A DNA stretch of 64,000 bases from Diploscapter coronatus (taxonomy: Eukaryota > Nematoda > Chromadorea > Rhabditida > Rhabditidae): the NCBI GenBank assembly GCA_964036155.1, contig OZ038423.1, forward strand, positions 35,975,249-36,039,248. The letters run 5' to 3'. Below the pieces are notes generated by a model. The model had not been told where the DNA came from. It did not search any database and saw only the letters and a list, made by a program, of their open reading frames with translations. The position numbers and the translations under genes are program-made. Positions 38,880-51,805 of the stretch are shown in pieces; position 1 is the stretch's first letter; each line of letters starts with the position of its first letter.

Positions 38880-41690
38880 AAAAATTACAGCATGTAAGTC
38901 ATTTTTGAACTTTCTGCAAATTAGGGATACTGTATTCATCAGATTCAAAGAAAACAGAAATGAGTACAGCAAGTTTGTCTTCTTTCGTATTTTAGCAAGC
39001 TTTTATGCTGTACGTGATCAATCTGATAGGTTATTCAAGTTGAATGTTATCTCCATTAATAAGTTTTGATGGAAGTTAGAATAGCGGACTCTTTTGTTAG
39101 AAATCTAGATGAGGTGTACAAAAGAATCCCTTCAACTCAACTTTACATTTAGCTATTTTGACAATTTGTAAGAAAAATTCAATGATACCATGGAACTGGT
39201 ATGTAGATTTTGACCAAATCGGTTTTTCTTAAATCATCTTTAGGTAAGTGAAGTAATTTTTCTGTGAAAATATCACTTCGCTTACCTAAAAATTGGAATT
39301 TTTTTATTCTTTTTTCAATTGGGTATTTTCGTGTATTCAGTATGTACTTATTGTGGGTCAGTAGAGGGGCAATTTTATAACTCTTTCAGAGTTTGGTATT
39401 TTAAAATTTTACACGTATTCTCACTTTGGTTTCAGCTATTTTTCTACTTTTGTAAATAGTAAGACTTTGAGGTTGTTATCTTATCCTATGTGATAGTGAA
39501 AAGAGATTAGGATCAAAATAAATTAAATGCTCACAGATAAGTCTTGCTATTTACTAAGATTAGAATATACGTATTTTCGGAATTTCGCGTACTTTCTTAC
39601 TTTGTCAAAATCATCCTAGAACATTCCGCCTACCTATTGAAATGACCAAATTTCTGCTAATTTGCTTCATGACTTTTGATTATTTTTAAAAATACTTTTA
39701 CTTCGATTTGATTCAACATCGAGTGATATCCGTGATATTTCTTGATAGGTGTATTTTCGTAGGAAAGAAGAAGATGAGAATTAGTTTTTCGTTGAATTCT
39801 CATGGAAAAAACTTAATTTTCATTTTATTCGAACTCATATTACCATTCGTCCACGTGCTAAAATTGCCTATTATCTTCAGCGATTCTTTAATTTTTTTAA
39901 ATCGTAGATTTCTCTAAAATCCAAATTTCGCTTTTATTTTCGAAGACGAAGTTTATTTTCTTACTCGCTTTCCAAATTTAGATGAGTTGTGATCTACTTT
40001 CAATCTAGTTATTCGCCAAAATCACTTCGAAACGAACGCTAGTTGGCTTTTTTATTTTTTAATCACAATTTGCAATGCTTACTTTTCCCCTTGAAACGAA
40101 TAAATCATGTGATTTTCCTATCCTAAACTTAAAAATTGTTTATTTTCATTGAATGTATATGCTTGTTTAGATATTGTTGCATGCTATTTTTGATGGGATT
40201 AGTATGTTTCTCGATTTTTCATCGTCAGCGGGATGATTTTGTGTGATACGGCATTCGGGTGCTTGGTGATGGGATTTTGTATTTGGCGTCATGACATAAA
40301 TTATGATATTTATAAGCATTGCGCTTTGAACTAGATAAAAATTTCAAAGATCAGCCACAAAATGTTTTATGTCCAAAACTAGCTTCTTTCGAATAACTTG
40401 TCATATCATAGCCAGAAAATGCTAATATTCACAGAGATAAGTCATGACGTCAAATCCAAATCCAAATCACCCTTTTGGGTGCAAATTAGGGTGGATCATT
40501 GGTGACAGGGTGGGGTGAGAAAGTATTTGGGGCACAATTTCTTGAGGATCTCCTCTGCAATAACTTTCTTGCAAGTATTCGCGTTTGACGCATTCGAAAC
40601 TAAAAGCGTGCAAACTAGGAAAAGTTGTAAGGCATTTTACCGAACTAAAAATGTTAAGAGGTGTACAACAATCCCGTTGAAATTTTGCAAGATGAGTAAC
40701 CGAGTTTGGTTCAATTAAAGTTGTCAAATCATGATACATTCGTCAGTCTTTTATAAAACTTATCTCATTTATTTGATTTTTCTTAGTTTAGTGACAATTT
40801 AGTGATTTTTCAATTATGATAATTTTAGAAAAATTCCAGAGCATTCAGTCGGGGGAATTTTAAATCAAGATTCATCATAGTTCGGTTAGGTTATAAATGC
40901 GATTTGTAACTTATCAAATTTTAAAAGTTTAGAAGAGAAAGCGAAAAATTAGCTGTGACAATGAATAAAACAACCAGTTTTAAAGAATAACTTCGGAGAT
41001 GCGTATAAAACAACAGCTTCAAGATGGGATTACTCACTAACATTACCTAATCTTTAAAATTTCAGGGCAAACTAGGAATTTCTAAATTCTAGAAGGAATT
41101 TGGGGAAACTGCACAAAGATTCTCCAAAATGACATTTCAAATGCACATTTTTCTCTAGACTAAAATAATGATTTTTGAAAAAATACGAATCTTCAAGAAT
41201 CATCTAATTTTAGCGACTACTGATTCTACTCCTTAAAAGTGAAAAATAAATTATGTTACGCCCAAAAAGGGGCTATTTTAAATTTGCTGACTAAAATACT
41301 CGGGCACACAGGTAAAACGAGTTTACGTTATGTAAGTTTCGGGAAAAGATAGGGAAGTTCTGACTAAATTTGTGGTTAGTCATAACGTAAATCCGAAATA
41401 CCTTGCGTAATCTCGTATTTTAGCAGAAACGTCGCTATAACTCTAAAATTCGAATTCTACAAAGCGTTAAATCAGAAAATCAGATACTAAAGATTCTAAA
41501 ATGCTCTAAAAGCAGTGATATTTTAGGAAGTATGCTTTTCAAATGTGAAAAATTTTGGCTAAGATCGAAAATTGTACATGAAGGGAACTCTCAAAAATGA
41601 ATATTTTCGACTCGAGGCCTCAAATATAAAAACATTGATTTGTTTTATAAGAATTTATAGCTTGCTAAAAATAAAAAAAGGAAAAAAAAC
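38880..41690. other. Intergenic between convergent genes
   Basis: No gene seen between the 3' ends of the mannosidase (+) and glycerophosphate dehydrogenase (-) genes, apart from the hairpin element at 41284-41428. The open frame at 40467-40739 (-) has no recognisable domain. Confidence 0.5.
41284..41428. repeat. Imperfect palindromic element
   Basis: TTGCTGACTAAAATACTCGG on the left pairs with CTCGTATTTTAGCAGAA on the right, and inner ACGAGTTTACGTTATG pairs with CATAACGTAAATCCG at 41381-41395. It looks like a MITE-type inverted repeat of about 145 bp. Confidence 0.55.
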
Positions 41691-44600
41691 TTATAGACCT
41701 CCACAGGCACGGTTGACGGATGGTGTGCCGTGGATCTCGTCCAAATAGCCCAGCAGACGGTTGCCCGTGATCTGCCCGTTCTTCAGGCCCGAGTACAACT
41801 CAAACATCATATTTTTAATAAATCAGTCATTTTTGGATAAATTAATTGAAGCTTTAGAAGGCTAATTATGGTCTTTCAGTGAAACCATGAGATAATTTAG
41901 TATTTTGATCCTGAGCTAAAGATGAATTAACGCACTTTCCAATCAGACATTTTCTACCGCAAAAAATTCGTCATCATCTCTCGTCCCATTATTAAAGATA
42001 GTAATGCAGAACTGGGTGGGGTAATTCGCCGCATAAGGGATATTTGCGGTGGAAAACGTTCCAACATGTTTCCAATTTCTTATTATTACTTTTCATTGGT
42101 ACATATAAAGAAAAATCGAATATATTTTATGATATTTCTGTGAAACAAGAAATATTCTTGAAAAAATTACCTGGAAGAATTCAGCGATTTCGATTTCGCC
42201 GTTCTTGTTCAAATCGACTTCATTCAGCAGCTCGTGCAGAAGACGTTCATCAATTTTCTGGTTGTTCTCCTGGAAAATACAACATTAATTGTTTCAAGAA
42301 AATTCTAAAACAAGCTTAATGAATTGTTAATCGTAAAGCTTCCGAGTTATACCAAAATCGCTGTAATTTTCAACATTTGAGAGCCTAAAACTAATATCCA
42401 CCATTATTGAATTAAACAAGTTTCAAGGAATCTTGATTTTTGAAATTGCAAAAAGTAATTATTAAAACCAAAAAGAAGCCAGACTCTATGATTGACTAAG
42501 TAACCTGGATGATTATCCTAATTAACTAATTAATTATCCAATTAAGTAAATTACCCTAAAATGTCTGCGAAGGTCGTTGACGGTGATGTGGCCCTTCTTG
42601 TCCTTGTCGAGTCTGTTGAAGCGGTCCTTTGCTTGTTGCATCTCTTCCCTGAAATTTTAAAATAATTAGCCTAATTAGCGAATAAATTGCCCAATTAACT
42701 AGATAAATAATTATTAATGAAGAGGGAGGAACTGTTCGTTAGTTAGTCAAACTATGAAATCAAAGAATCAAATTCTAGATTTACGTTCTTTAGATTTTCT
42801 TATGTTCCAGAAAAATATCTAATTTTAGGGAGAAATCCAGACTTGTCCCAACTAAAATTTACAAATTTCGCTCATCAAAAGTACACATTTTTAGAAAAAA
42901 AATCAATAATCACTACATTTACTTATCTCATAGAAAGAAATCTAATTTCCCCAAATACGTTTCACAAAACCATAATAAACTGGTAGAAGAGCTTAAGCCT
43001 GATCACTTTTTTCTATTTAAACCACAACAAAAATTATCGTAATTAATTGAAGAGCGAACTTTCATTAATTGGGGCAATTAATAAGGGTAATTAGCCTACT
43101 TGGTGAGATTGATGGAGACGTTGCTGGCGGCGTTCTGCTTAGCGAGCATGCCCATCTCCTCGTCGATGAAGTGTCTAGCCCGCTCAAGTTGGGCCCTTTG
43201 CTCTGAGGAAGACCAGTTCAATTCTTCGCCCATAATTCTCACCACCTGAAAAACTTTTAAAAATTGAATTTCATTTTTCAAAGCCTTTTCTTCTTTTCAC
43301 TTTCATGATTTTGAATGAAGGTAAAATCATCAAAATGCTGAAGATTTAGAAATTTAATTAATATCTAAAAAAACGGTGAAAGGATTAAATCGAAGTCTAT
43401 AGAACACTTCGATCTTCATCTAATTTTGTAACCTATTTGAAGATTTGTAAGTTTTACCTCAGGCAGGACTTCCTGTGCAGCGTAAGTGTTGAGGAAGGCG
43501 AGTCGCATTCGCCGCGCAATCACGTCGATGGCCGTGCACGCGTACTCGCGGACTGCGTAACGCACCTCAAATTACGACAATTTGCAATTTCAATGAAAAA
43601 TTGCATTTTAAAATGAGTTTTACAAATACACAGAAAATGCATAATTCGGTACAAAGGTTATAAAAAAGGTAAAAATTCTGCAAATACCTAAAAAGAATCT
43701 AAGTTAAGTTAGTGTTCAAAAATCCGGAGAAAAGTATGAAAGATTGAATTTCTTTTAGAAAATATACAAATTTTACCTCAGCATCCAAATAAGGAAACTC
43801 GGGATGGAGTCGGTGTCCGACAATGGGCCATCGCTTTCCAGTCATTCGGCACATTCGCGCGACCACAAAGGCACGGTCGCCGTACGTATTGCACAGATGC
43901 TGGGCCACCTGTAAATTTGGCATTTTCTTAGAAACATTTCCTATCATCATTAAAGAAAAGATTTTCACTGTGTAGAAATTAGAATAAGTGCCCCACAGAA
44001 ATCATAAAGGAGCAGGAAAGATATTATTTTTGATAGAAGTTCAGAAGCTTATTTTCAAAAGTACGCATAGAATCGTAAGAACTCCGAAAAAGCTATAAAG
44101 TTATTGGTATTGTAGAGTTCCACAACTTCAATCTATCATGACACTCCAGTTGCAAATTTGTATGGAAATTTCGAAACTTATTCTGCCTATTTCAATAAAA
44201 CGCTAACTTTTGAGGAAGAAAAACAACTCACATCGACTTCCATACCGTAATCCTGTACCAAGTGGATGTAAAGCAGAGGATTGTAGTCGTGCGAGCCCTC
44301 CAGAAGCAGACCGGGCGTGACGCAGCCGCTCGAGGAGGTCAGGTCATGAGCCTGAAATTAATAATCTTTGAAAATAATAGCAACTTTTGGTACAACTACC
44401 CAAATTGCGATTTTTCTATAAATGATGCTAACAAACAACGAAAATTGTCCGAAAACATTTGTTTGACTACTTTTTGAAGTATAACCAAATACAATTAGCT
44501 ATCTGAATAGATGACGCTTGAAAAAACATGTAAAATTTGAGTGATTGTCTTTAAAATTTTCTCCAACAATAAAAAGCTGACGACGATTCAACAAAAGTTA

Positions 44601-47600
44601 CACCCAGGGCTGTAACGGAATTCCGTTTCGTTTGATTTCGAACTTGATTTCGTTAGTCCTGGTTACACTCAGTCAAGCATTTTCAATATTATCTGAAACC
44701 TAAGTAGAAAATAAAATCATTTCAAAATGTCGACGGAGAATTCGATAGGATATTTCTAATAGTGACCAAAATGATAGCATATCTGAAACCTACCTTGATG
44801 CAAGTATCCACAGTCTCTTCAGCCATATGACGATAAGTCGTCCACTTGCCACCGGCAATCGTCACCAGACCTGATTTTCCAACCTGAAAAATGCTAATTC
44901 GATTTTTCTTTGGTTTTCACTCTTGATAAATGTAGACATATTATTCACCAATTTATATGACAATATTGCCTTTTATTATCCAAAATTTGAAACATAAGAT
45001 TTTCAATAAATGTCAATGAAATAGGAAAAAATTAACTTTTATTTTAAAAAATAATAAAAAGTGAAGATTTACCTCGATGATATGGTTCCTGGCGAGACTC
45101 TTGGTGTCCTTCTTGTTGGGATCTCTGACGAGCGGTCTCAACCCCGACCACGCACTCATCACGTCGCCACGACGCACCGACACGTCTTTCGAAAGGTAGC
45201 CACGGATTTCCTAGAAAATAAAAAAATGTTTCGAAAATAGGTAATTTGAAGATCAATTTAGCTTAATAATGATTGTATTTCAGCTGGATAAAATACAAAT
45301 TTGATGTTTCCAAGGATTAGTCGCTTTTACATAACTTCCTTGCAGCTAATAATACCTTCTGACGAAAAATACCTTGAAAAGAAACTCAAAAATCATGTGT
45401 TTGAAAAATAAGTTGTTAAGAAGAAACTCCAAACTAGACAATTCACGAATGTCCCAAGTCTTATAAATTTATACGAAAAATACCTGAAGAATGAACTCGA
45501 TGTCCTGGTCCTTGGGCGATGGCGAGAGGGTCAACTCTGATGGCGCATCGGTCGTTCCAGCGCTGAAGATCAACATTTACGACTTGTTAAAAAGTACGTT
45601 TCAGGAAAATCATAATAAAGAAGTCGCTAGACCATCAAATAACAGCAGAAGTTTCTGCATTTACTTAAAACTACTTACATGGTCATTCGCTCCCAAGGCA
45701 GGAAGAAAATCACGCGACCATCCGAAGTGTCCGGATCCAACAGACCAGTGTTCGAAGGACTGAAGTTCGAAAATCGATTTTTGCAAAAAAGTGTTTCAAA
45801 TTTTATAAATATGCATTCTAAATATTTTTTGAAGTTTAGTTGCCAAATTGAATTTATCTGCCATCTGCCATAGCAAATAGAAACATCTAATAAGCTTCAG
45901 TTTTTCTTACATTACTTTTCAGAATATACAAATTTCGACAAGTCTATCGTACGTGCGCACTATCAAAATTCTATCGTTTTCAAATACTTCTTTGCAGTCC
46001 TATCAATGTTCAACTTCCCGACCTGTAATATCCAGGCAGAGTGATGTGGACGCCGCTGGATGGGGCACAGATGGGCTGCGTGTCCGGATCGCCCATCAGG
46101 CGGATAGTGTCTGTGAAGGGACCCGTCGCGTTCACCACGCACTTTGCGCGCACGTCCCATTCTTGACCGGTCATCTGCAAAATCAACTTAAAAAGTTAGG
46201 CAAAAATGGAGCATTTGAAGATAGGCAAGTTCATCCAATTTAACTTTCAGACTTGATTATGAAAAAAATTCTGAAGAAAACTGAAAGGTGCAACACTTTA
46301 TCTTAGCTCTTGGTTTTCGATAAAAATGAAGATATCTTACCATATCCTTGACTTTAGCGCCGTTGACTTTGCCATCCTCGGTCTTGAGCAGCGACAGAAC
46401 GCGAACGTGGTTGGCGCACTGAACATCGGAGACATGATTACTTTAGAACTTTGAAATGTTTAGTCGGTATAATCAAAGAAGCAAATTATCGGAGTATTTT
46501 GCAATTACTTATACAAGATATTTGAAGCATATTTCAAAAACTTTTGACTGCAGAATTTAAAATGAACTACCATTTTACAAATTTCTTCATTTTATTCTTA
46601 TTTTGAGTTAAAGCCGACAAATCAATCAATAAATTTGAATAGTTCTTGACCAAAATTTTCGAAACATTCAAAAAATTAGCTTGTTCAAAATAAGAAAATG
46701 CCAACCTTGGCCCCTTGCCTAATCGCTGTGAGAATGATGGCCAAATTCATTCTGGCGTCGTTGTGCTGGCCGTCATAATAAATCAATGCTCCCTTCAACG
46801 AGTCACTTTTCAGCATCGGGAATCTGGAAATTCGAAATTTTTTTGCAAAAATCGATAATTTTTAGAAATTGAATCAAAATTTTGATATCTGTTTGTATTG
46901 TTCATTAATGATTAGAAATTTGATAAATTGCGAAAAAAAATGTTTCAAAAATTCTGCAAAAGAGTATTTCAGATTTTAGAGAACGCTACTCTCCCCATCG
47001 AGGAAAGTGAATCTCAAATAAAATCACTATTCAGCAAAGTTACTTTAGAATTTCGATAAAAAAAAGTAAAACAGTCACCTTTCAAGAGCCTGCGCTTTGG
47101 AGATGTAGAACGAGTTCTTGAGGACTCGCTTTCCGGAGACGAAATCGTAGGCCTTGATGCCGACCCAGTAGTAGGGCACTTGCCAGAGTCTGGAAATTAA
47201 AATTCGACTATTTGAGAAGACTAATTATGTCAAATACTTCTATTTAGACAATTTTGACATATATTTTCTTTACCGATTATTCCCCTCAAACCTATCCAAA
47301 TTTTTCAAAAAGTCGAAAATATTTAAACAAAAAATTAAAATGAAAAAAATTACTTGTAGATGGGAAGCATGATAGGCAGAGGCGAACTAAGATGTGGGGC
47401 AATTTCCAGCAGATTGGCTCGTTCGAACAAGGCTTCCTGCAGAGTTTGAAGTTTTTTTTTCAATACTTCGAAGAAGTTTCATAAATTTGAGATATTTTAG
47501 CCGAAAGGTTCATTTCAATGTTGGCGTTTTACTAGTAGAAAAAATGAAAACCAATTATGTCTCAAGACTATAAGATAATAAAGAGTCGATTTCGTACCTT

Positions 47601-48512
47601 GACCATTCTGTACTGCTCCAGATCGGCCTTCATGATCGCTGCCTGCAGATAGCGCACCCCACCGTGGATGAGTTTCGTGCTGCGTGACGACGTTCCCGAA
47701 CTGAAATCATCCAATTCCACCAACGCTGTTTTCAGGCCTGAAAGGTCCAAATTTCGGTAAAATTTATGGATTTTGTTATTTTATCTCACTCTCTGAGAAA
47801 TAGCTTCGGATAAAGTGATAAGAACTATGAGAAAACCAAGAGAAAGCTATTTTTCGAGGAAAATTACCTCTAGTTTGAGCATCCAATGCGACTCCGGCGC
47901 CCGTCGCTCCGCCGCCAATAATGAAAACATCGTATTCTTCTCCGGACTGAAAGTGATAATTTAAAAACGAAAAGATTGCTTAGAAAAGGAATGAAATCTT
48001 CAAGAATATATATAGAATAAAAAATGAAATATCTTGGAAAAAATGCGCTTTAAATTTAAAAAATTAAATTAACCTTCAGCGAATCGAGAATGTCCTTTCT
48101 CGTTGGCAAAGCAGACGAGGTTCGCTTGTTGAGCTCTGCGAGGCGGTCGGCATGCGCCACGCGAAAATATTCTTTCTGAAAAAAGGTATTTTTTCGATAA
48201 AAATCAGTTATGCTTCAAAATTTCAGCATTTACGCAAAATTCTCAGTGAAAATGCTCAACTTGTTATCACCAAGGAATCTTTTCATTTAAAAAAGAAAAC
48301 CTTCGAGTATCTTTCATCATTGCCATTTATCCGATTCAATGGGCTTGGTAATAGAGACAAAAGTTACCACAAAAAATATTATTAAAGATGAAAATTTCAC
48401 GAACCACTTGTTTGTCGAATCGTTTTTCATTAGTCGCGTCGACGGCCCACACAGCGAACGCGCCCGTGCCGATGGCCGCTGCGCCCGCCTTCGCCCATCG
48501 CGAGCTCCACAT
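41691..48512 (-). CDS. Mitochondrial FAD glycerol-3-phosphate dehydrogenase (GPD2) with EF hands
   Basis: Twenty exons give 721 aa: 48512-48405, 48175-48074, 47946-47868, 47737-47598, 47436-47354, 47189-47079, 46823-46706, 46418-46341, 46174-46023, 45759-45679, 45562-45484, 45210-45073, 44883-44794, 44351-44232, 43908-43777, 43565-43458, 43245-43100, 42648-42555, 42269-42171 and 41798-41691. It oxidises glycerol-3-phosphate to DHAP and passes electrons to ubiquinone at the outer face of the inner membrane. Features in order: an N-terminal basic then hydrophobic leader ([10 protein letters not shown]), the FAD motif [63 protein letters not shown], and two EF-hand regions ([15 protein letters not shown] and [16 protein letters not shown]) that allow calcium activation. 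Two acceptors are unusual (TTTGAG before 43565 and before 41798). A small hAT-type MITE sits in one intron. A TTCCAG acceptor 26 nt before the ATG suggests SL trans-splicing. Confidence 0.95.
44605..44661. mobile_element. 57-bp hAT-type MITE in GPD2 intron
   Basis: Ends are CAGGGCTGTAACGGAA and, in reverse complement, CAGGACTAACGAAAT, flanked by GTTACACC (44597-44604) and GTTACACT (44662-44669), an 8-bp target duplication with one mismatch as made by hAT transposases. Confidence 0.65.
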
Positions 48513-51500
48513 CGCGCAGGGATATTAGATATTGGTCCTGGAAAAACAAACCATTTCCAAATTATCAAGAGAAAGCAATAAAAATCATTATTCGAGGATG
48601 AAAATACAAAGAAGTAATTAATGATTACAAAAGTGTTGAAAAGAGATATTCTCTGACTTATGATTTGAAAGAAAAGCCCATTTTTCATCATTTTCATGAT
48701 GGTCTTGTAAAAACTAATAATTTTTCCAATCAATTTTATGATCGAGCAGACTCGACAGAAGTTTAGGCGCCGGGTCAAAAAACAAGATGAATGTGGCAGA
48801 CGGGAAAAGAGAATGAAAATCCCGACTATTTTCCGCTTATTTTCCGTCTTTCTCTCATTTTCCAAGGATATTTCTCACGTTTCCAACTCTAGCTCGCTCA
48901 TTTCATTACACTTTGGGCTCACGGCAAAAACGAGATCTGACGGAAAGGAAGAGAGAATGAAAAGTGATAAGAATTTTAATGGACCAAAATAACGAATTGG
49001 AACTTTCATCGCGATCTCAAGGAATAAACAAAGTTCGGAATAAAAATAGTACGAATATTCGCTATATGACCACAAAAAATTACAATTTTTGTAGAAAAAT
49101 AGATTTATAGATTTTTTATTACCATAAACAGTAGCCAATTGGTTGTTTTCGATGATATTTTTTATCATTCATCAACTGATTGTGGAAAATAGTGAGGAGA
49201 CAGAGGTCATTTTCTGATCAAAGATAAGCAGAAGACTGGTTTTCCGCCAAAATAATAGCAATCATATCACGAAGGTTCACGATGGGATTGAATTTTCAAA
49301 GAAAAATCGATTTCTACGATCCAAAGATCGATTGAATTGAAGTAGAGAAGACAGCCATCTCAAAACTAATGACAAAGAGCGAAACGCAAAGAATGAGTTC
49401 ATAAAATAAACACGTGAAGTCGACATGATAAAGAGAAAATAGGAATTTTTGAGGGTTTCGTGAATTTTATGAGAATTTTGAGCATTCTGATAACTTTCTC
49501 TGGTCATTGCAGACTAGTTTTTATCTTTAGTCAGCTCTGAACGCTGAATTCGATAGATCGAACAGTTTTATGCAGACGTAAAACAGTAAAAAATGAAGCG
49601 GGATATGGAACGATGTAAGAATCGCTTTCGAAAATGATGGGTAAAGTTGATAAAACTTTGCTCTAAAATAGCGTTTTCTAGTTTGAAAATTTACATCATC
49701 ACAATTTTGTTATCGGTCCAATCGAAAATCGTATTTCGCGGAGCGTGATTCAATGCTTATCATGAGAGCGAAAAAGGACTAATCCCGTTACTTACGAATC
49801 GAAAAATATTTCTAAACAAGACACGTAAACCTACAGTTTTCAAGAAAAAGTAAGAATTTTCCGAAAAGTCCCCGATTTTATGCGAAAATGCACATCTGTA
49901 ATTCGGGTAATTCTTGTAAATGTGGTACAGAATTGATAGCACCAAATGTCGGGGATGAAAGGGAAGAGACGAGGGAAAATTGGGAGGAAAATTGAGAAAT
50001 GGGCGGGAAATATGGGAGAAAAATGGGAAGAAACGAGGGAAAATGAGGAAGAAACGCGAAAAAACTGAAGACTACTGCTATAATCGATAGGACAGACGTG
50101 CAAAGTCCATCTTTATAGTGGAGAAAATAGAATAGGCGAGAGAAAACAAGGAAATGTATGCAAAAAGAAGTAATGATGCAAAAATGCACTTTGAAAAGAA
50201 GCTGTTTGGGTACGCTACAGGTGAATATTATTTCATTAGTTTTTTCCTAGTCATGTTTAGTGGGAATATGCTAAATTGTTCTTGAGAAAAACTAAAGTGA
50301 CTAGCTAAAATGTTGAAAAGAAGATAATTTTGCAAGAGAGTATCGTTAAGTCTTCGATCAATGGTTACTTTTGCCGGATTTTGCAGAGAAATCCGAAAAG
50401 CATGGATTCAAGGAAAAGTTTGAAAATCAGTGTGCACTTACCGGCCTCTGGTTAGTAAACATGAGTTGGATGGCAGAAAAGCAAGGAGTCAGCCAATTCA
50501 ATTCGCTCGATTCGAGTAGATGCTGCCAGCGGGAAAGGGGAAATAAGAAGGAATGTCGGATCGAGAAAACGATGAATGCAGAATTGGATACATGAATATT
50601 TTGAGAAAATGATGCTTTTTTTGCAAAATAAATTCTGACAAGTTTTTGGAATTCATTTGAGCAACTTCAAAACCACTCATCCTGTGATAAAGCATAGAAA
50701 CTTAAAGAAAGCTAGGCTAGGATACAGCACATAATTAACCGAATAGGTAGTGAGAAGCATTTTACGAAGCTACAGGAGAATTGAGGTGCTGATTTAGCTG
50801 GAAGTTATTGTACCAATAAACGACCTAATTTCGGTCCTGCTTTATGATATTTGTGAAACTTATTTACTTCTGCAGAAGTTCAATGAGTTCATATTTATTA
50901 GAAACACCAAAAGTATCCTTACAAGTTCGAGACGAAACACGAATTTTGTGGTAGCTTACATGCAATTGAATTGAGTCAACTTCACAAAAATGTTAAAACT
51001 GGAGGAAATAGTTAAAAATGTGGGAACCCGATTCGTAACAAGGGTTTTGAGAAATAGAATTGAGAAAAATTGAAAATGAACTATAGTAAATTGCAATTTT
51101 AGCTCAAAATCATGAATATTAAGAGTTAATAAAAAGTCCAATTATCGTTGCAAAAATTAAAATAATCGAGAAATAATGTGAGGAGAACAGAAACGTTACC
51201 AGCAACGAAGAAAACTAACTCAGACAATTTCGTTGAAACCAACAATTTTTTCATAAAATGAAGCCGTTAGTTTATAATATATAGGCGTCGAGATACAAGT
51301 ATTGTTTCGAAAATTGAAATAATCATCTAGGAACTATCCCAAAATGCATCGAATTCTCAAGTCCATAAATGATTACCAAATCAGGAAAAGCTATTGGTTG
51401 AAGGAAAGCCTGTAGTAATCGTTAGTTGAACTGCGTATTTTCAAACTAATCTTCCGTGTGGAGCGAGCGAGATTCAGGCACAATTAATGTGCCGACGAGT

Positions 51501-51805
51501 AACGACGAACAATTGAACTGAACATGAGAGAGATAAGGACAAAACGATTCCATTTCAGATGATCCGATCGAAAGAATTCGCACTTTTTATCTCAAAATTA
51601 TGCCAACTCTTGCGATCATGGAGAGCAAGTTTTCATGTCTTGAAAAACTTCGTGCACTAATTATGCCCCAAAATGTTTATGACATGATAACTTCCGAATA
51701 CTAAATTCAATCTTTACCTTACAAGGGAAATAATAACAGCGAAATAGTTGAGTAACTGAATTGAGAATTTGAATATGCTTGCTTGAGTGAATGAATTTCG
51801 AGGAA
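48513..51805. other. Intergenic, with a purine-rich tract
   Basis: Upstream of the GPD2 gene and downstream of the Groucho-like gene. 49960-50065 is a G/A-rich low-complexity tract of GGGAAAA-type units on the plus strand; the long open frames on its minus strand are compositional. No gene was recognised elsewhere in this stretch. Confidence 0.5.

Noticed and set aside
40467..40739. 90-codon minus-strand open frame in the mannosidase to GPD2 spacer
   Set aside because: No recognisable domain, no signal peptide and no supporting splice or promoter context.
48317..48865. 182-codon minus-strand open frame over the GPD2 first exon
   Set aside because: It overlaps GPD2 exon 1 in another frame; the GPD2 reading is supported by family motifs and intron phases.
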